23,466 nt of DNA from a virus: positions 1 to 23,466 of the IMG/VR virus record IMGVR_UViG_3300023215_002850; one strand, 5' to 3'. Position 1 is the first letter of the stretch, and each line of letters begins with the position of its first letter. A program made the position numbers and the translations under genes. The notes beneath the pieces were generated by a model. That model worked only from the letters and a program-made list of their open reading frames with translations, was not told where the DNA came from and made no database searches. Shown here in pieces: positions 16,801-23,466 of this stretch.

Positions 16801-19019
16801 GTATTACCCATAAAGATATTGCTAAGTTTGAGATAAAGAAAGATTATTCGGCTCAGATTTTAGGAGGAGGAGGGGGAGGGGGTGCTGGTGATCGTCTTAA
16901 TTCGCAGCAATCACTTAAAGTTAAGGTTGGTAACTTCGAGGCACCTGTAAGGACTTCAAGGAGTGGTGAGGAGTCAAAAAATTGGTACAATATAGTTAAG
17001 CAGGGGCTAACTGCCGGTGACGAGTGGGAACTCGAACAACTGGGCGAGATTCAGAGGGGTGCCTTTGTCTTTAATCCGTTTTTGGGCAATAGCGACACGT
17101 GGGTGCCGATCACCTCAAAACTGTCATACATGTTAGCGGATAACATTTTTGGGCTGCATTATGGTGGCGCAGGTGGGGGTGGGCAGGGTTTCAGTAGCAG
17201 CATAGTGGATCCCATAATTATTTCCAAAGGCGGCAAAAGAGTGGAGGTTAAAGGGACGAATGGCTCCGAGTCAGAGGTTACAGTTGAACCCCTTGAGATT
17301 CAAAATGGAACATTGCAAGCCTTTGGGGCAGGGCAAGGTGTTAGTATTCCTATGAAAGAAACTTATGGGGGTAGTGGTGCTATTTTTGGGGGCCTTGGGA
17401 TGACAGGGCAACAAGATGGCGGAGGTGATCCATATTCACTTGATAAGGGTAATTCAGGGGGGAGACTAGGAGGGGTACCGGGGAAGGCTATTCGTATTCT
17501 CGATTATAGCGGTACAGCTCATTACACACCAACAAATTTTCGAAATAAGATGCTGTTCATCGGGCCCAGATTCTTTGATCCTTCGAATATAGAGGGGTTG
17601 GTGGCGCAGTTTGATGCTCAAGATACTTCTAATATTGTAGACGTTAGTGCTGGGGCCATTGAGGATAACACAGGTGTTGGAAAATGGACATCTAAAAATG
17701 ATGCTAATGTTTACCTCCAGCAAACCAGTGCTGGCTCAACCCCTACGTTCTTTGGGGGCACCTATGCCACCGGAACCGCGACACAAAGCGGTAACACCGT
17801 TACGGGGGTAGGGACAACATGGGGAGCGTGGATGGTTGGCATGACGTTTAATTTTACCGGAGTATCTGCTAGCGCCGGGTTAATAACAGCGTTTACTAGT
17901 GTTACTCAGATGACGGTGACTGTATCTCAGGCGGTGGGTGTTGCTGAGGGCTATAAAGTTGAAGGCTCTAACCAGCCTTCGGCAACAGCGAGCAATCCTT
18001 CGCCTTTGAATGATACATATTTTAATGCTAAAAATTATGTTTACTTTTATCCCACTGCGGCTAATGCGGCAGATTATTTTGAGTTAGTGGGTGCTACGGC
18101 AAACGACATAATAGTAGACGAAAACGCCATAACAGGGACAACCTCTCTAAAGGTTGCTTCCTTGGGGATTGGATTAGCCAGCGGGACGGTGATTTATTTT
18201 GAGAAAGGCAGCGAAACCTCAACAAGAAGCAAATTTGTTTTGAGCAGTTCCGCCGCGGCTTCTGGATCACAGGTGACTTTAACGGGTAAGCTTTATACCA
18301 CAGGATCAGCGGCAACTACAATAACGAAAGGTACTAAAGGGTGGACCAAGCTTTCTTCTATAATGAGTGGTTTTGAAGTTTTTTACATGCTCTACGCGGA
18401 CAAGTGGAGCGTTGTTGAAGAAAAAGGTGGCTCTGGGCTTGTTTTTGCGGGGGGCAAAGGGAATTTGACTCCTACGTATAAAACCGGTTTTACGCGTTTT
18501 TCTGACCTTAATAGTCGACATATGTCTCAATATTATGGTCGTGAAACAGATCTGGTTCAGGAAACTATGGGCTTAAAAGGAACTGATATGTTTCAGTTTA
18601 GAGATTGGGCTATGTCTGATAATCCGGATAAATTGCCTGTATATCGAGCATGGTCTTATAACTTAAGAGCTACTCGCGCACAAGCATCCCTTATCTATCG
18701 TACTAGAAACGAAGGGAACCCTATGGGGCAGGAGAGTTTTGCGGGCAACACTTTTAATTTTATGTCTACCCCAATTATAGGGGCAAGCCAAATTGACGCC
18801 ACCCAACAAGTTGGTTTTCAGGGAGCTATAGCGGAGATTTTGATATATAGCCGCACTTTGACTGAGACGGAAAGGGTGTGTGTAACTGGCTATTTAATGA
18901 ATAAATATTTACACATTAAAACAACAGAGCTAGGAACACGAGCAGATCTGATTCGCTCTAAGACGAACATTTATGGGGCTGATAGGAATGGGTTTGCCGG
19001 ACCTATTTATTTTAAATAA
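13842..19019 (+). CDS. Giant mosaic tail tip protein with two M-like domains
   Basis: This 1,725-residue protein is a chain of modules. Residues 16-80 and 210-280 resemble small carbohydrate-binding modules of the CBM5/12 type (YEKNDIVYF...SGHYYYTGN...SNWTQDFYF). Residues 85-190 and 283-388 resemble the lambda tail protein M/DUF2460 family (IKYGDGYFNF, ETKALLHFLDD, FNPYNM, and later MKDGLNK, EAKAIIHFLEHH, APYNFSNKVFICQRW). After a long Pro/Gly/Tyr beta region come glycine-rich loops (about 938-1211, for example GGGGGNAG and GGGGGGGAG). A LamG-like domain is split by an insert, with its front near 1248 (IEGLVAQFDAQDTSNI) and its end near 1690 (AEILIYSRTLTETERVCVTG). M-family proteins sit at the tail tip; the rest points to surface or receptor binding. 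No Shine-Dalgarno stands out. Confidence 0.85.
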   Translation: MILNSGVTTIQGIDPFAVGTTYEKNDIVYFSGYNVGATQTTCTEAQSGHYYYTGNTSQVAAASNTPIATTSNWTQDFYFEPSYGASVNYNTSYYGIKYGDGYFNFLNRSENALKATFDVSFEKRTDKETKALLHFLDDSFNRGERPSGGYTGIKWTPFNPYNMEARFFVESFDHQYDSPDVNTVSTSFFNETKTLTDWQAFAIPWSATRQEYNPTGAAYYQHDAVFFESTNAADSITMTPLQSGWYYFTGEAPTTGISSDNYNSPTGGGTLWTKDSFYFDVGAGLNVQQNPRFTKPQLQNEFYIRMKDGLNKNLLTFSLQLTGRTDTEAKAIIHFLEHHRGTDLIRFTLPAPYNFSNKVFICQRWNHSLKFKDNNDITVEFLEFPIDYLKAEDEFNTLITVVNQPVLGSVGAASTKERPENSEFVSNTGLSTYVATGFSMRTGFYLTNSGRYSIETRIERNDAFKAFEFPSGINKPIPIPPGKNAFIPFYFNGIMDNISGPQATTGPFSDGTYTTSLSITSISEGDGVADISGPITLGITGYVTGLGAGNPFRGIVDDNPGNPEKFLIKTGLYDTSSGYPRNFLIWRVPESGYYTTRYNIQNSEDNSNWTGVDYDNVNYRYITDTYGTDTVETNLYTGAMVPPSLITEAGDGAPLKDPLNTGVRQPSSYMHTGFLGFNKDYYYRMRAELEGVAGSVGHNSMWVYGSGTNDLNQIVSEDVETGLTAGSVTYTQDRIKIPTGPKQPLVIYLDNGETNVNLSGKFDQALIGRNMVEQTLVSPGYYVDTKDPETGIYGENFTGVQYIVRSNHLIGATTTTQDMSVTLSSTLADAATTMSMNPVTTLLENGDIVYFGNDTFTLSADASAGDISVAGTAVVVSTLAVGTVGTCNTNLGAIENGYQLITGVVQPADAGPSNPNTLKPLAETPTLLIMKEGSAIAGKGGGGGNAGFTFVTTEKVNTLDANKPELQYIVGKSIDPSEGKKGGDAVRITHKDIAKFEIKKDYSAQILGGGGGGGAGDRLNSQQSLKVKVGNFEAPVRTSRSGEESKNWYNIVKQGLTAGDEWELEQLGEIQRGAFVFNPFLGNSDTWVPITSKLSYMLADNIFGLHYGGAGGGGQGFSSSIVDPIIISKGGKRVEVKGTNGSESEVTVEPLEIQNGTLQAFGAGQGVSIPMKETYGGSGAIFGGLGMTGQQDGGGDPYSLDKGNSGGRLGGVPGKAIRILDYSGTAHYTPTNFRNKMLFIGPRFFDPSNIEGLVAQFDAQDTSNIVDVSAGAIEDNTGVGKWTSKNDANVYLQQTSAGSTPTFFGGTYATGTATQSGNTVTGVGTTWGAWMVGMTFNFTGVSASAGLITAFTSVTQMTVTVSQAVGVAEGYKVEGSNQPSATASNPSPLNDTYFNAKNYVYFYPTAANAADYFELVGATANDIIVDENAITGTTSLKVASLGIGLASGTVIYFEKGSETSTRSKFVLSSSAAASGSQVTLTGKLYTTGSAATTITKGTKGWTKLSSIMSGFEVFYMLYADKWSVVEEKGGSGLVFAGGKGNLTPTYKTGFTRFSDLNSRHMSQYYGRETDLVQETMGLKGTDMFQFRDWAMSDNPDKLPVYRAWSYNLRATRAQASLIYRTRNEGNPMGQESFAGNTFNFMSTPIIGASQIDATQQVGFQGAIAEILIYSRTLTETERVCVTGYLMNKYLHIKTTELGTRADLIRSKTNIYGADRNGFAGPIYFK

Positions 19020-19021
19020 AA

Positions 19022-20611
19022 ATGTCAACACAAGCACACAATCAATCAATAAGCGACCTTCTGCCAGATACAATTATAGAGTTGTACGAGGTGGAACTAG
19101 GAGGGTCAGATGGTATCAAGAGGTTTCACGCGGGCAAGTTAATTGAAAAAGATATTGTTTTATCGGAAGTGACCGACGCTGGCGTTAGGATTCCGCATAC
19201 ATACTTTTCTATACCTTTTGAGGTTGATGGGTTTGAGTCGAGAGGGGACGGCCAGCTCCCTAGGCCCAAATTAACGGTAGCTAACCCCAAGGGCGTTATT
19301 ACAGATTTAATTAAGCGGCGCGACGATTTGGTGGGGAGTTTGTTTAAAAGAGTACGAATTTTTCTTAAGTATATAGACGAAGAAAATTTTCCAGATGGTA
19401 TAAACCCATTTGCCACTTCCGATCCAAGTTCTCGTTTTGACGATGATATATACGTATTCAATAGAAAGGTAACTGAAAATAAATATATGATTGAGTTTGA
19501 GCTTGTTTCGCCTTTGGAGATGGAGAATGCTAAGCTCCCGGCTCGTCTCATGATTGCTAATTATTGTCCTTGGCATTATAGGGGACTAGGGTGTAAATAT
19601 GGACAAAGGGGGAATATGCTGGGGCCTGTAACCTTATCTAAACAAGGTGCGGCGTATTTTTTGGAAGAGGAGGCGGCGGCACTCAACCCGGATGGCACAG
19701 AACGCGGGGACGAAAACAATCTTGTGGCTAATCTGGGGATAGCTGTAGCAGATGAGAATGATAAACAGTTTGTAGGTTATGGTGGTTATGATCTCGGTAG
19801 GCTTAATTGGGCTTATGATTATGACCATAGTGGTTTTACTACTGTAAAAACGGGGAGTTCGGCTAATGACGAAGTTACATCAATTAATGTTGGGACTACT
19901 GTTCAGATTAATAATGGGAGTGGTTATGCTAAAGGAGATTATACACTCAGTGCACTGACGGTTGATGCAATTTCTAGGATAATTTATGCGGGGCAAACCA
20001 TAACATTTACTGGAGGAGGGGAATTAGAGGTATCTGCAGACGCTAGCAGTGGTGCTACTTCTATTTTTGGTACCTTATCAGTTGGGCCTGTGGCGGATAA
20101 CGAGGTTGGAAATGTTGGTATCACGGCTAAAATATCACGAGGTAGAACGATTAAATTTAGCGACGGTTCTTTGGTGGCACTAAGCGCAACAGCTGCAAAA
20201 GACGCCACTTCTATCGCCAGTGCGACCGTTGATTATAAAGGCACTATAGGGGAGATAAAATACGGTGGTTTAAGAACTCCCACCACAGGGGGCACGCTAG
20301 CTGCAGGCGTTGTTGGCACCGTAGGTTATGTAGTGGGTGATATGGTGCGTGTGAAGCCCGAAATGCCTACGGCTTTTACGAAACCGGAAAGTTCGACGGT
20401 GAATCCGGCGGTCTCCTTAGATAGGTTTTTTGTGTGCATCAAGGATCATTATACAGCGCAAGATCCTCGCTATAAGAGTGAATATTGGCGAGAAGATCAA
20501 TGTGGCAAAACTTTGTTTTCTTGCAGGTTGAGGTATGAGGAATTTGCCGAAGATAAGGGTTTGCCTTTTGGGGGTTTTCCATCAATTGAAGCTTATCGAT
20601 ACACCAATTAA
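19022..20611 (+). CDS. Tail tip protein L-like, with a large internal insertion
   Basis: The 529-residue protein matches the lambda tail protein L family at both ends. The N-terminal part carries RPKLTVANPKGVITDLIKRR and NYCPWHYRGLGCKYG (C182, C191); the end carries DQCGKTLFSCRLRYEEF (C494, C501) and LPFGGFPSIEAY. In L the four cysteines bind an iron-sulphur cluster and the protein joins the tip initiator. Here about 295 residues lie between the two cysteine pairs: an acidic patch, a beta module near 320-415 (AGQTITFTGGGELEVSADAS, then SIFGTLSV) seen again in the preceding gene, and a CBM5/12-like piece (VVGDMVRVKPEM ... FFVCIKDHYTAQDP ... SEYW) touching the third cysteine. L usually lacks such an insert. 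The start ATG follows the previous stop by 2 bases and lacks a clear ribosome site. Confidence 0.9.
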   Translation: MSTQAHNQSISDLLPDTIIELYEVELGGSDGIKRFHAGKLIEKDIVLSEVTDAGVRIPHTYFSIPFEVDGFESRGDGQLPRPKLTVANPKGVITDLIKRRDDLVGSLFKRVRIFLKYIDEENFPDGINPFATSDPSSRFDDDIYVFNRKVTENKYMIEFELVSPLEMENAKLPARLMIANYCPWHYRGLGCKYGQRGNMLGPVTLSKQGAAYFLEEEAAALNPDGTERGDENNLVANLGIAVADENDKQFVGYGGYDLGRLNWAYDYDHSGFTTVKTGSSANDEVTSINVGTTVQINNGSGYAKGDYTLSALTVDAISRIIYAGQTITFTGGGELEVSADASSGATSIFGTLSVGPVADNEVGNVGITAKISRGRTIKFSDGSLVALSATAAKDATSIASATVDYKGTIGEIKYGGLRTPTTGGTLAAGVVGTVGYVVGDMVRVKPEMPTAFTKPESSTVNPAVSLDRFFVCIKDHYTAQDPRYKSEYWREDQCGKTLFSCRLRYEEFAEDKGLPFGGFPSIEAYRYTN

Positions 20612-20948
20612 ATTAAATTTTTTAAAACTTATAACACGCGTTTCTTTGTTAAATGGTAGTGAAATATGTGGATTAGGCGCAAAAAACAGTTTATTTTTTT
20701 TTAAAAACATAGCCCCCGACAAGAAAACTGGTTTTTTGATAGATCCGCTAGATTATTTTCATGTTTTTGAGAGGTCTAAATTAGATTTTTGTTTCCATTC
20801 GCATCCAGAGGGTTCTTGTAAGCCCAGCTCAATGGATGTGGAGATGTCGCGCAACGCGCTTATAGATTTTTTGGTTTTTTCTGTGCGGGATAAAAAGTTT
20901 TCACTGTATAGCCCTGTTAGAGAAGAAACGATTTATTTTTCCATTTAA
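20535..20948 (+). CDS. Tail protein K-like JAMM/MPN metallopeptidase domain
   Basis: This 137-residue frame contains the complete JAMM zinc motif: Glu43 in GSEICGLG, then H88-x-H90, seven residues, S98 and D101 (HSHPEGSCKPSSMD). Lambda tail protein K has this domain followed by an NlpC/P60 cell-wall peptidase; here there is no second domain and the protein ends at the JAMM fold. K proteins act at the tail tip during assembly or host entry. The ATG at 20535 overlaps L by 77 bases; the first 17 residues do not look like the domain, so the TTG at 20586, with a 26-base overlap, is a credible start. Context between L and I matches the lambda order L-K-I-J. Confidence 0.85.
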   Translation: MRNLPKIRVCLLGVFHQLKLIDTPIKLNFLKLITRVSLLNGSEICGLGAKNSLFFFKNIAPDKKTGFLIDPLDYFHVFERSKLDFCFHSHPEGSCKPSSMDVEMSRNALIDFLVFSVRDKKFSLYSPVREETIYFSI

Positions 20949-20959
20949 AAGTGTATAAT
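20947..20959 (+). promoter_or_regulatory. Putative late promoter motif AAAAGTGTATAAT
   Basis: This is an exact plus-strand copy of the 13-mer found on the minus strand at 414-426. It overlaps the stop codon of the K-like gene, and TATAAT ends 5 bases before the GTG at 20965. No Shine-Dalgarno is present, so transcription starting here would give an almost leaderless message for the I-I-J genes. Confidence 0.55.
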
Positions 20960-20964
20960 GTAGT

Positions 20965-21627
20965 GTGGTTACCGTATTTCTAGAGGGTCAAATAGCAGCT
21001 GGGTTAGAGAAGCGGTGGCGCCTCAATGTTCGGACGGTAGCAGACGCTTTGAGAGCCATACATGCTAATACGGGGCATTTTTTGGGCACCGTTATCAAGC
21101 ATAAAAATCATTATGTAGTTATGGTGGACGGCCAACCATTGGAAAATACCACCTCTTTATACAAAAAAGTTAAAAAAAGCATTTATCTTATTCCAATCAT
21201 AGCAGGGGGAGTTGTTTATTGGCCTGCAATCAAGGCAGTTATGGGATATTTGATTAAGCATTGGGCAGCTTATGCGGCGTGGGGGGAAGGGGTACAACTA
21301 TTGGTTGCTGCGCTAATTGTATTTGGGGGATATGCTTTGATTTCTTATGGAATACATTTGCTTGTGGAATCTCTTATGGGAAAAAACGATCCTGACACGC
21401 TATCGACAAGCAGCTATGTGTTTCGTGGGCCTCAAAATGTAACTGATCAAGGAAACCCTGTTCCTATAGCTTATGGGAGGCTACTGTCTGGAAGCAAGGT
21501 AATTTCAGTATCCCTCAGTAGCGCGGACAAGTCTAATGACAGTTTTATTAGAGAAGGGCTTAAGTTTAGCGCAACAAGCACAAACTTAAAAGAAGGAGGC
21601 GCCATGGTAACGCGAGCAATATTATGA
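20965..21627 (+). CDS. Tail tip assembly protein I-like, copy 1
   Basis: From a GTG start the frame gives 220 residues. It matches the tail protein I family: an N-terminal beta-grasp-like part (VTVFLEGQIAAGLEKRW, YVVMVDGQPLEN, then IYLIPIIAGG), hydrophobic segments (GVQLLVAALIVFGGYALI), and a conserved C-terminal core FRGPQNVTDQGNPVPIAYGR followed by LLSGSKVISVS. I-family proteins join J, L and K in the tip initiator and are probably not retained in the virion. After the core a variable tail (residues about 190-220) ends in GGAMVTRAIL. It overlaps copy 2 by 4 bases (ATGA). Copy 2 has the same order of motifs but only moderate identity, so this is an old tandem duplication. Confidence 0.88.
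   Translation: MVTVFLEGQIAAGLEKRWRLNVRTVADALRAIHANTGHFLGTVIKHKNHYVVMVDGQPLENTTSLYKKVKKSIYLIPIIAGGVVYWPAIKAVMGYLIKHWAAYAAWGEGVQLLVAALIVFGGYALISYGIHLLVESLMGKNDPDTLSTSSYVFRGPQNVTDQGNPVPIAYGRLLSGSKVISVSLSSADKSNDSFIREGLKFSATSTNLKEGGAMVTRAIL
21592..21599 (+). promoter_or_regulatory. Strong Shine-Dalgarno-like site inside copy 1 of I
   Basis: GAAGGAGG lies 4 bases before an in-frame ATG at 21604, which would encode a 7-residue peptide (MVTRAIL) whose stop overlaps the start of copy 2 (ATGA at 21624). It could feed ribosomes to copy 2 by reinitiation. Codons for Glu-Gly-Gly also create this sequence, so chance is possible. Confidence 0.3.
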
Positions 21628-22274
21628 CTACGATAAGAATAGAAGGCTGGCTTGGCGAGCTATTAGGAAAAAAATGGGACTTAAAAGTTAAAAATTTTGT
21701 AGAACTTTTTAGCGCTATTGAAAATAATACCCATAAGTTTAGGTCTTTTCTTCTTAAAAACCGTGGCAACTCATTCGCTATATTTGTTGATGGGGAACTG
21801 GTAGATAATAAAAATTTTATTTTCACGAATATCCGTGGAAAAAAGGTAGATATCTTACCTGTTTTGGCGGGAGCAACCACAGCTATAGCTGTCGAAATCG
21901 CCAAAGCTGTTGGGTTTACCGCTAAAACATTTGCCTTTGAAGTTGCGGTGTTTGTATTAGATACCATTATTACCGCTGTTATTACCATGGGCATTAGCGT
22001 TTTAATTGCAAAACTAATGGCTCCTGATGATCCTCAAGCTGTAAACACTACTTCTTTTATTTTTGGGTCAGCTGAAAATGTGTCAAGTCAAGGACAGGTT
22101 GTTCCTGTTGGTTATGGCAGGATGAGGACTGGGAGCAAGGTGATTTCATCGTCTATAAGTACAATGGATAAGAAAAAATTTGCCGATGAAGATAAGGAAA
22201 TTTCTACTGCTACGGTATATGGTATGGGGAATATTGAGAGCTTTCATGGTGCACGTATGAGCACTTTACGTTAA
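21624..22274 (+). CDS. Tail tip assembly protein I-like, copy 2
   Basis: This 216-residue paralogue of the previous gene has the same parts in the same order: TTIRIEGWLGELLGKKWDL, FAIFVDGELVDNKNF, VDILPVLAGA, a hydrophobic segment (TIITAVITMGISVLIAKLM), and the core FIFGSAENVSSQGQVVPVGY followed by GRMRTGSKVISSS. Its variable C-terminal tail (YGMGNIESFHGARMSTLR) differs from copy 1. It is coupled to copy 1 by an ATGA overlap, and the J-like gene starts 1 base after its stop. Two I-like proteins in tandem may form a heteromeric initiator or serve different J partners; this is inference. Confidence 0.88.
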   Translation: MTTIRIEGWLGELLGKKWDLKVKNFVELFSAIENNTHKFRSFLLKNRGNSFAIFVDGELVDNKNFIFTNIRGKKVDILPVLAGATTAIAVEIAKAVGFTAKTFAFEVAVFVLDTIITAVITMGISVLIAKLMAPDDPQAVNTTSFIFGSAENVSSQGQVVPVGYGRMRTGSKVISSSISTMDKKKFADEDKEISTATVYGMGNIESFHGARMSTLR

Positions 22275-22275
22275 A

Positions 22276-23466
22276 ATGATTTATTATAATACAACTCCTG
22301 TGCGTGTAGGCAAAAACTGGCATTTGGTCGTCAATGGTGAGTTATGTGTTGTGCCTATATTAGCAGGGCGTCTTATAAAGAGACATGGTGAGGGGTTGAT
22401 TCCCTCTGAACTACACGAGGTAACAAACGAAAAAGAAGAGACGGTAGAGACAGAAGTGCCGGTACAATCGCCAAAGCGTCCACCTAATGACCAGATACCC
22501 ATGCCGGGATACGATCATGGGCGAAATCCAAAGCCACCGGATTCAGTTGACCCTGATCTCAAAGTTGACCCAAATATGCCTAATACCGGAAAGGAAAGTT
22601 CCGACGAAGATAAAACCCCTCCGAAGACATGGCTGGAGGAGGAGGAGCTTGTTGAAGCTCCAATAGTTTTGACTAGCAGTCCAGAACCATCAAAGACAGT
22701 AGAAAAAATTGGCTCAGGTGCTCCTACAGCTACCCCACCTGAAATAAAAACATGGTACGAAAAAAAATTTACAAATGATGACGTGATACCCAATGTGGAT
22801 CCAACTAATACTATATTAGAGTCAGTAAGTATTTATAAATGTATTGATTTAATAAGCGAAGGGGAAATAGCGGGATTGTGTGATGCGAGAGGCAATTTGA
22901 TTCAGCTGACAGACAAGACGGATGCCGCATCTTTAGAGAAAAATGAGGATGGATTTCAGGGAATTTATTTCAACGATGTTCCTGTTAAAAATACAAACAG
23001 CAACACATTAAATTATGCACGCGCCTTTGCGGAGATTAAATATGGAACATCAGATCAAGGCATGTTGGCTGACAGCACTAATCCAGCGTTATCTCTTCGA
23101 GCCTCTTCTCAAACTTTCACCGTGGGCCTTACTTTACCGGAGCTTAACAAAAAAAACTATGAAGCGATATGGGGTCCAGCCACCTTGGTAACTATCCCCA
23201 GCACCAACCGGGGCGGCAGCACGGTTACATGGACATATGCAAAGGTCCCTTTTCAACAAGGTGGGGACACCTCTAAGCGTCCACCGGGTGTAAAGGAGAA
23301 CGGATGGTATGATTTAGATTGGCACGGCCGTGCCCACATCGCTGATAGTTATGGCCGAGGAGGAAGGCGCGTGCAGAGTAATTCTCCTTCTTATTATTTG
23401 GGCGGCGGTAGTGAATGGTATGCCATTATGAGTAGAGCGTTTGAGTTGGCTCCTGTTAAATATCAG
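22276..23466 (+). CDS. Tail tip protein J-like, 5' part (runs off window)
   Basis: An ATG at 22276 opens a frame with no stop to the window end (397 codons seen). From residue about 182 it matches the N-terminus of the lambda host-specificity protein J: ESVSIYKCIDLISEGEIAGL, then GFQGIYFNDVPVKN and AEIKYGTSDQG. J forms the tail tip, starts tail assembly and contacts the receptor at its C-terminus, which is outside the window. Residues 1-35 (VRVGKNWHLVVNGELCVVPI, then LAG) echo the end of the beta-grasp part of the I proteins. Residues about 45-170 are an acidic, Pro-rich linker (VPVQSPKRPPNDQIP, DEDKTPPKTWLEEEEL) that lambda J lacks. The start is 1 base after the previous stop and has no ribosome site. 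Confidence 0.9.
   Translation, partial: MIYYNTTPVRVGKNWHLVVNGELCVVPILAGRLIKRHGEGLIPSELHEVTNEKEETVETEVPVQSPKRPPNDQIPMPGYDHGRNPKPPDSVDPDLKVDPNMPNTGKESSDEDKTPPKTWLEEEELVEAPIVLTSSPEPSKTVEKIGSGAPTATPPEIKTWYEKKFTNDDVIPNVDPTNTILESVSIYKCIDLISEGEIAGLCDARGNLIQLTDKTDAASLEKNEDGFQGIYFNDVPVKNTNSNTLNYARAFAEIKYGTSDQGMLADSTNPALSLRASSQTFTVGLTLPELNKKNYEAIWGPATLVTIPSTNRGGSTVTWTYAKVPFQQGGDTSKRPPGVKENGWYDLDWHGRAHIADSYGRGGRRVQSNSPSYYLGGGSEWYAIMSRAFELAPVKYQ

Noticed and set aside
19022-20611. L-like gene as two genes joined by error
   Set aside because: The frame is continuous and both cysteine pairs belong to one family, so an insertion fits better than a fusion of two proteins.

Overview
The window is a late structural (tail) region of a tailed bacteriophage. 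Gene order and motifs match the long, non-contractile, lambda-like tail plan: tail chaperone-like genes, a giant tape measure, tail-tube-like and fibre proteins, then homologues of lambda tail proteins M, L, K, I and J. I see no integrase, lysis, replication, tRNA or rRNA gene. The host cannot be read from the sequence. Repeated VPNF motifs in the tape measure and the many sugar-binding-like modules recall phages of aquatic metagenomes, but that is recollection, not proof.

Layout. Positions 1-407 (minus strand) hold the 5' part of a connector-like gene reading out of the window. A 67-base divergent AT-rich gap follows, and everything after it is on the plus strand. Positions 475-2206 hold two overlapping genes in the position of tail assembly chaperones. 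Positions 2254-10388 are in effect one tape-measure gene of about 2,711 codons, broken into two frames at an 11-G run at 7344-7354. Positions 10388-13845 hold two paralogous tail-tube-like genes flanking a fibre gene; the second paralogue is also frame-broken near 13190. Positions 13842-19019 encode a 1,725-aa mosaic with two M-like domains, two carbohydrate-binding-like modules, a glycine-rich region and a split LamG-like domain. Positions 19022-22274 encode an L-like iron-sulphur protein with a large insertion, a JAMM-only K-like protein, and two tandem I-like proteins. A J-like tip protein starts at 22276 and runs off the right end.

Genes are packed tightly, many with 1-20 base overlaps, and no gap exceeds 70 bases. 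A 13-base motif, AAAAGTGTATAAT (or ...TATATT), lies just upstream of three start codons on both strands. It is the best candidate for a shared late promoter, and in two cases it is so close to the start codon that the mRNA would be nearly leaderless.

Working together: the chaperones hold the tape measure while tube subunits polymerise around it; L, I and J (with M-like and K-like partners) build the tip initiator; the fibre and the 1,725-aa mosaic probably provide surface recognition. The most unusual material is the poly-G frame break, a VPNF-punctuated mosaic tape measure with a possible nuclease-like domain and a GC-rich island, the insertion that splits the cysteine pairs of L, the I duplication, and the promoter motif.
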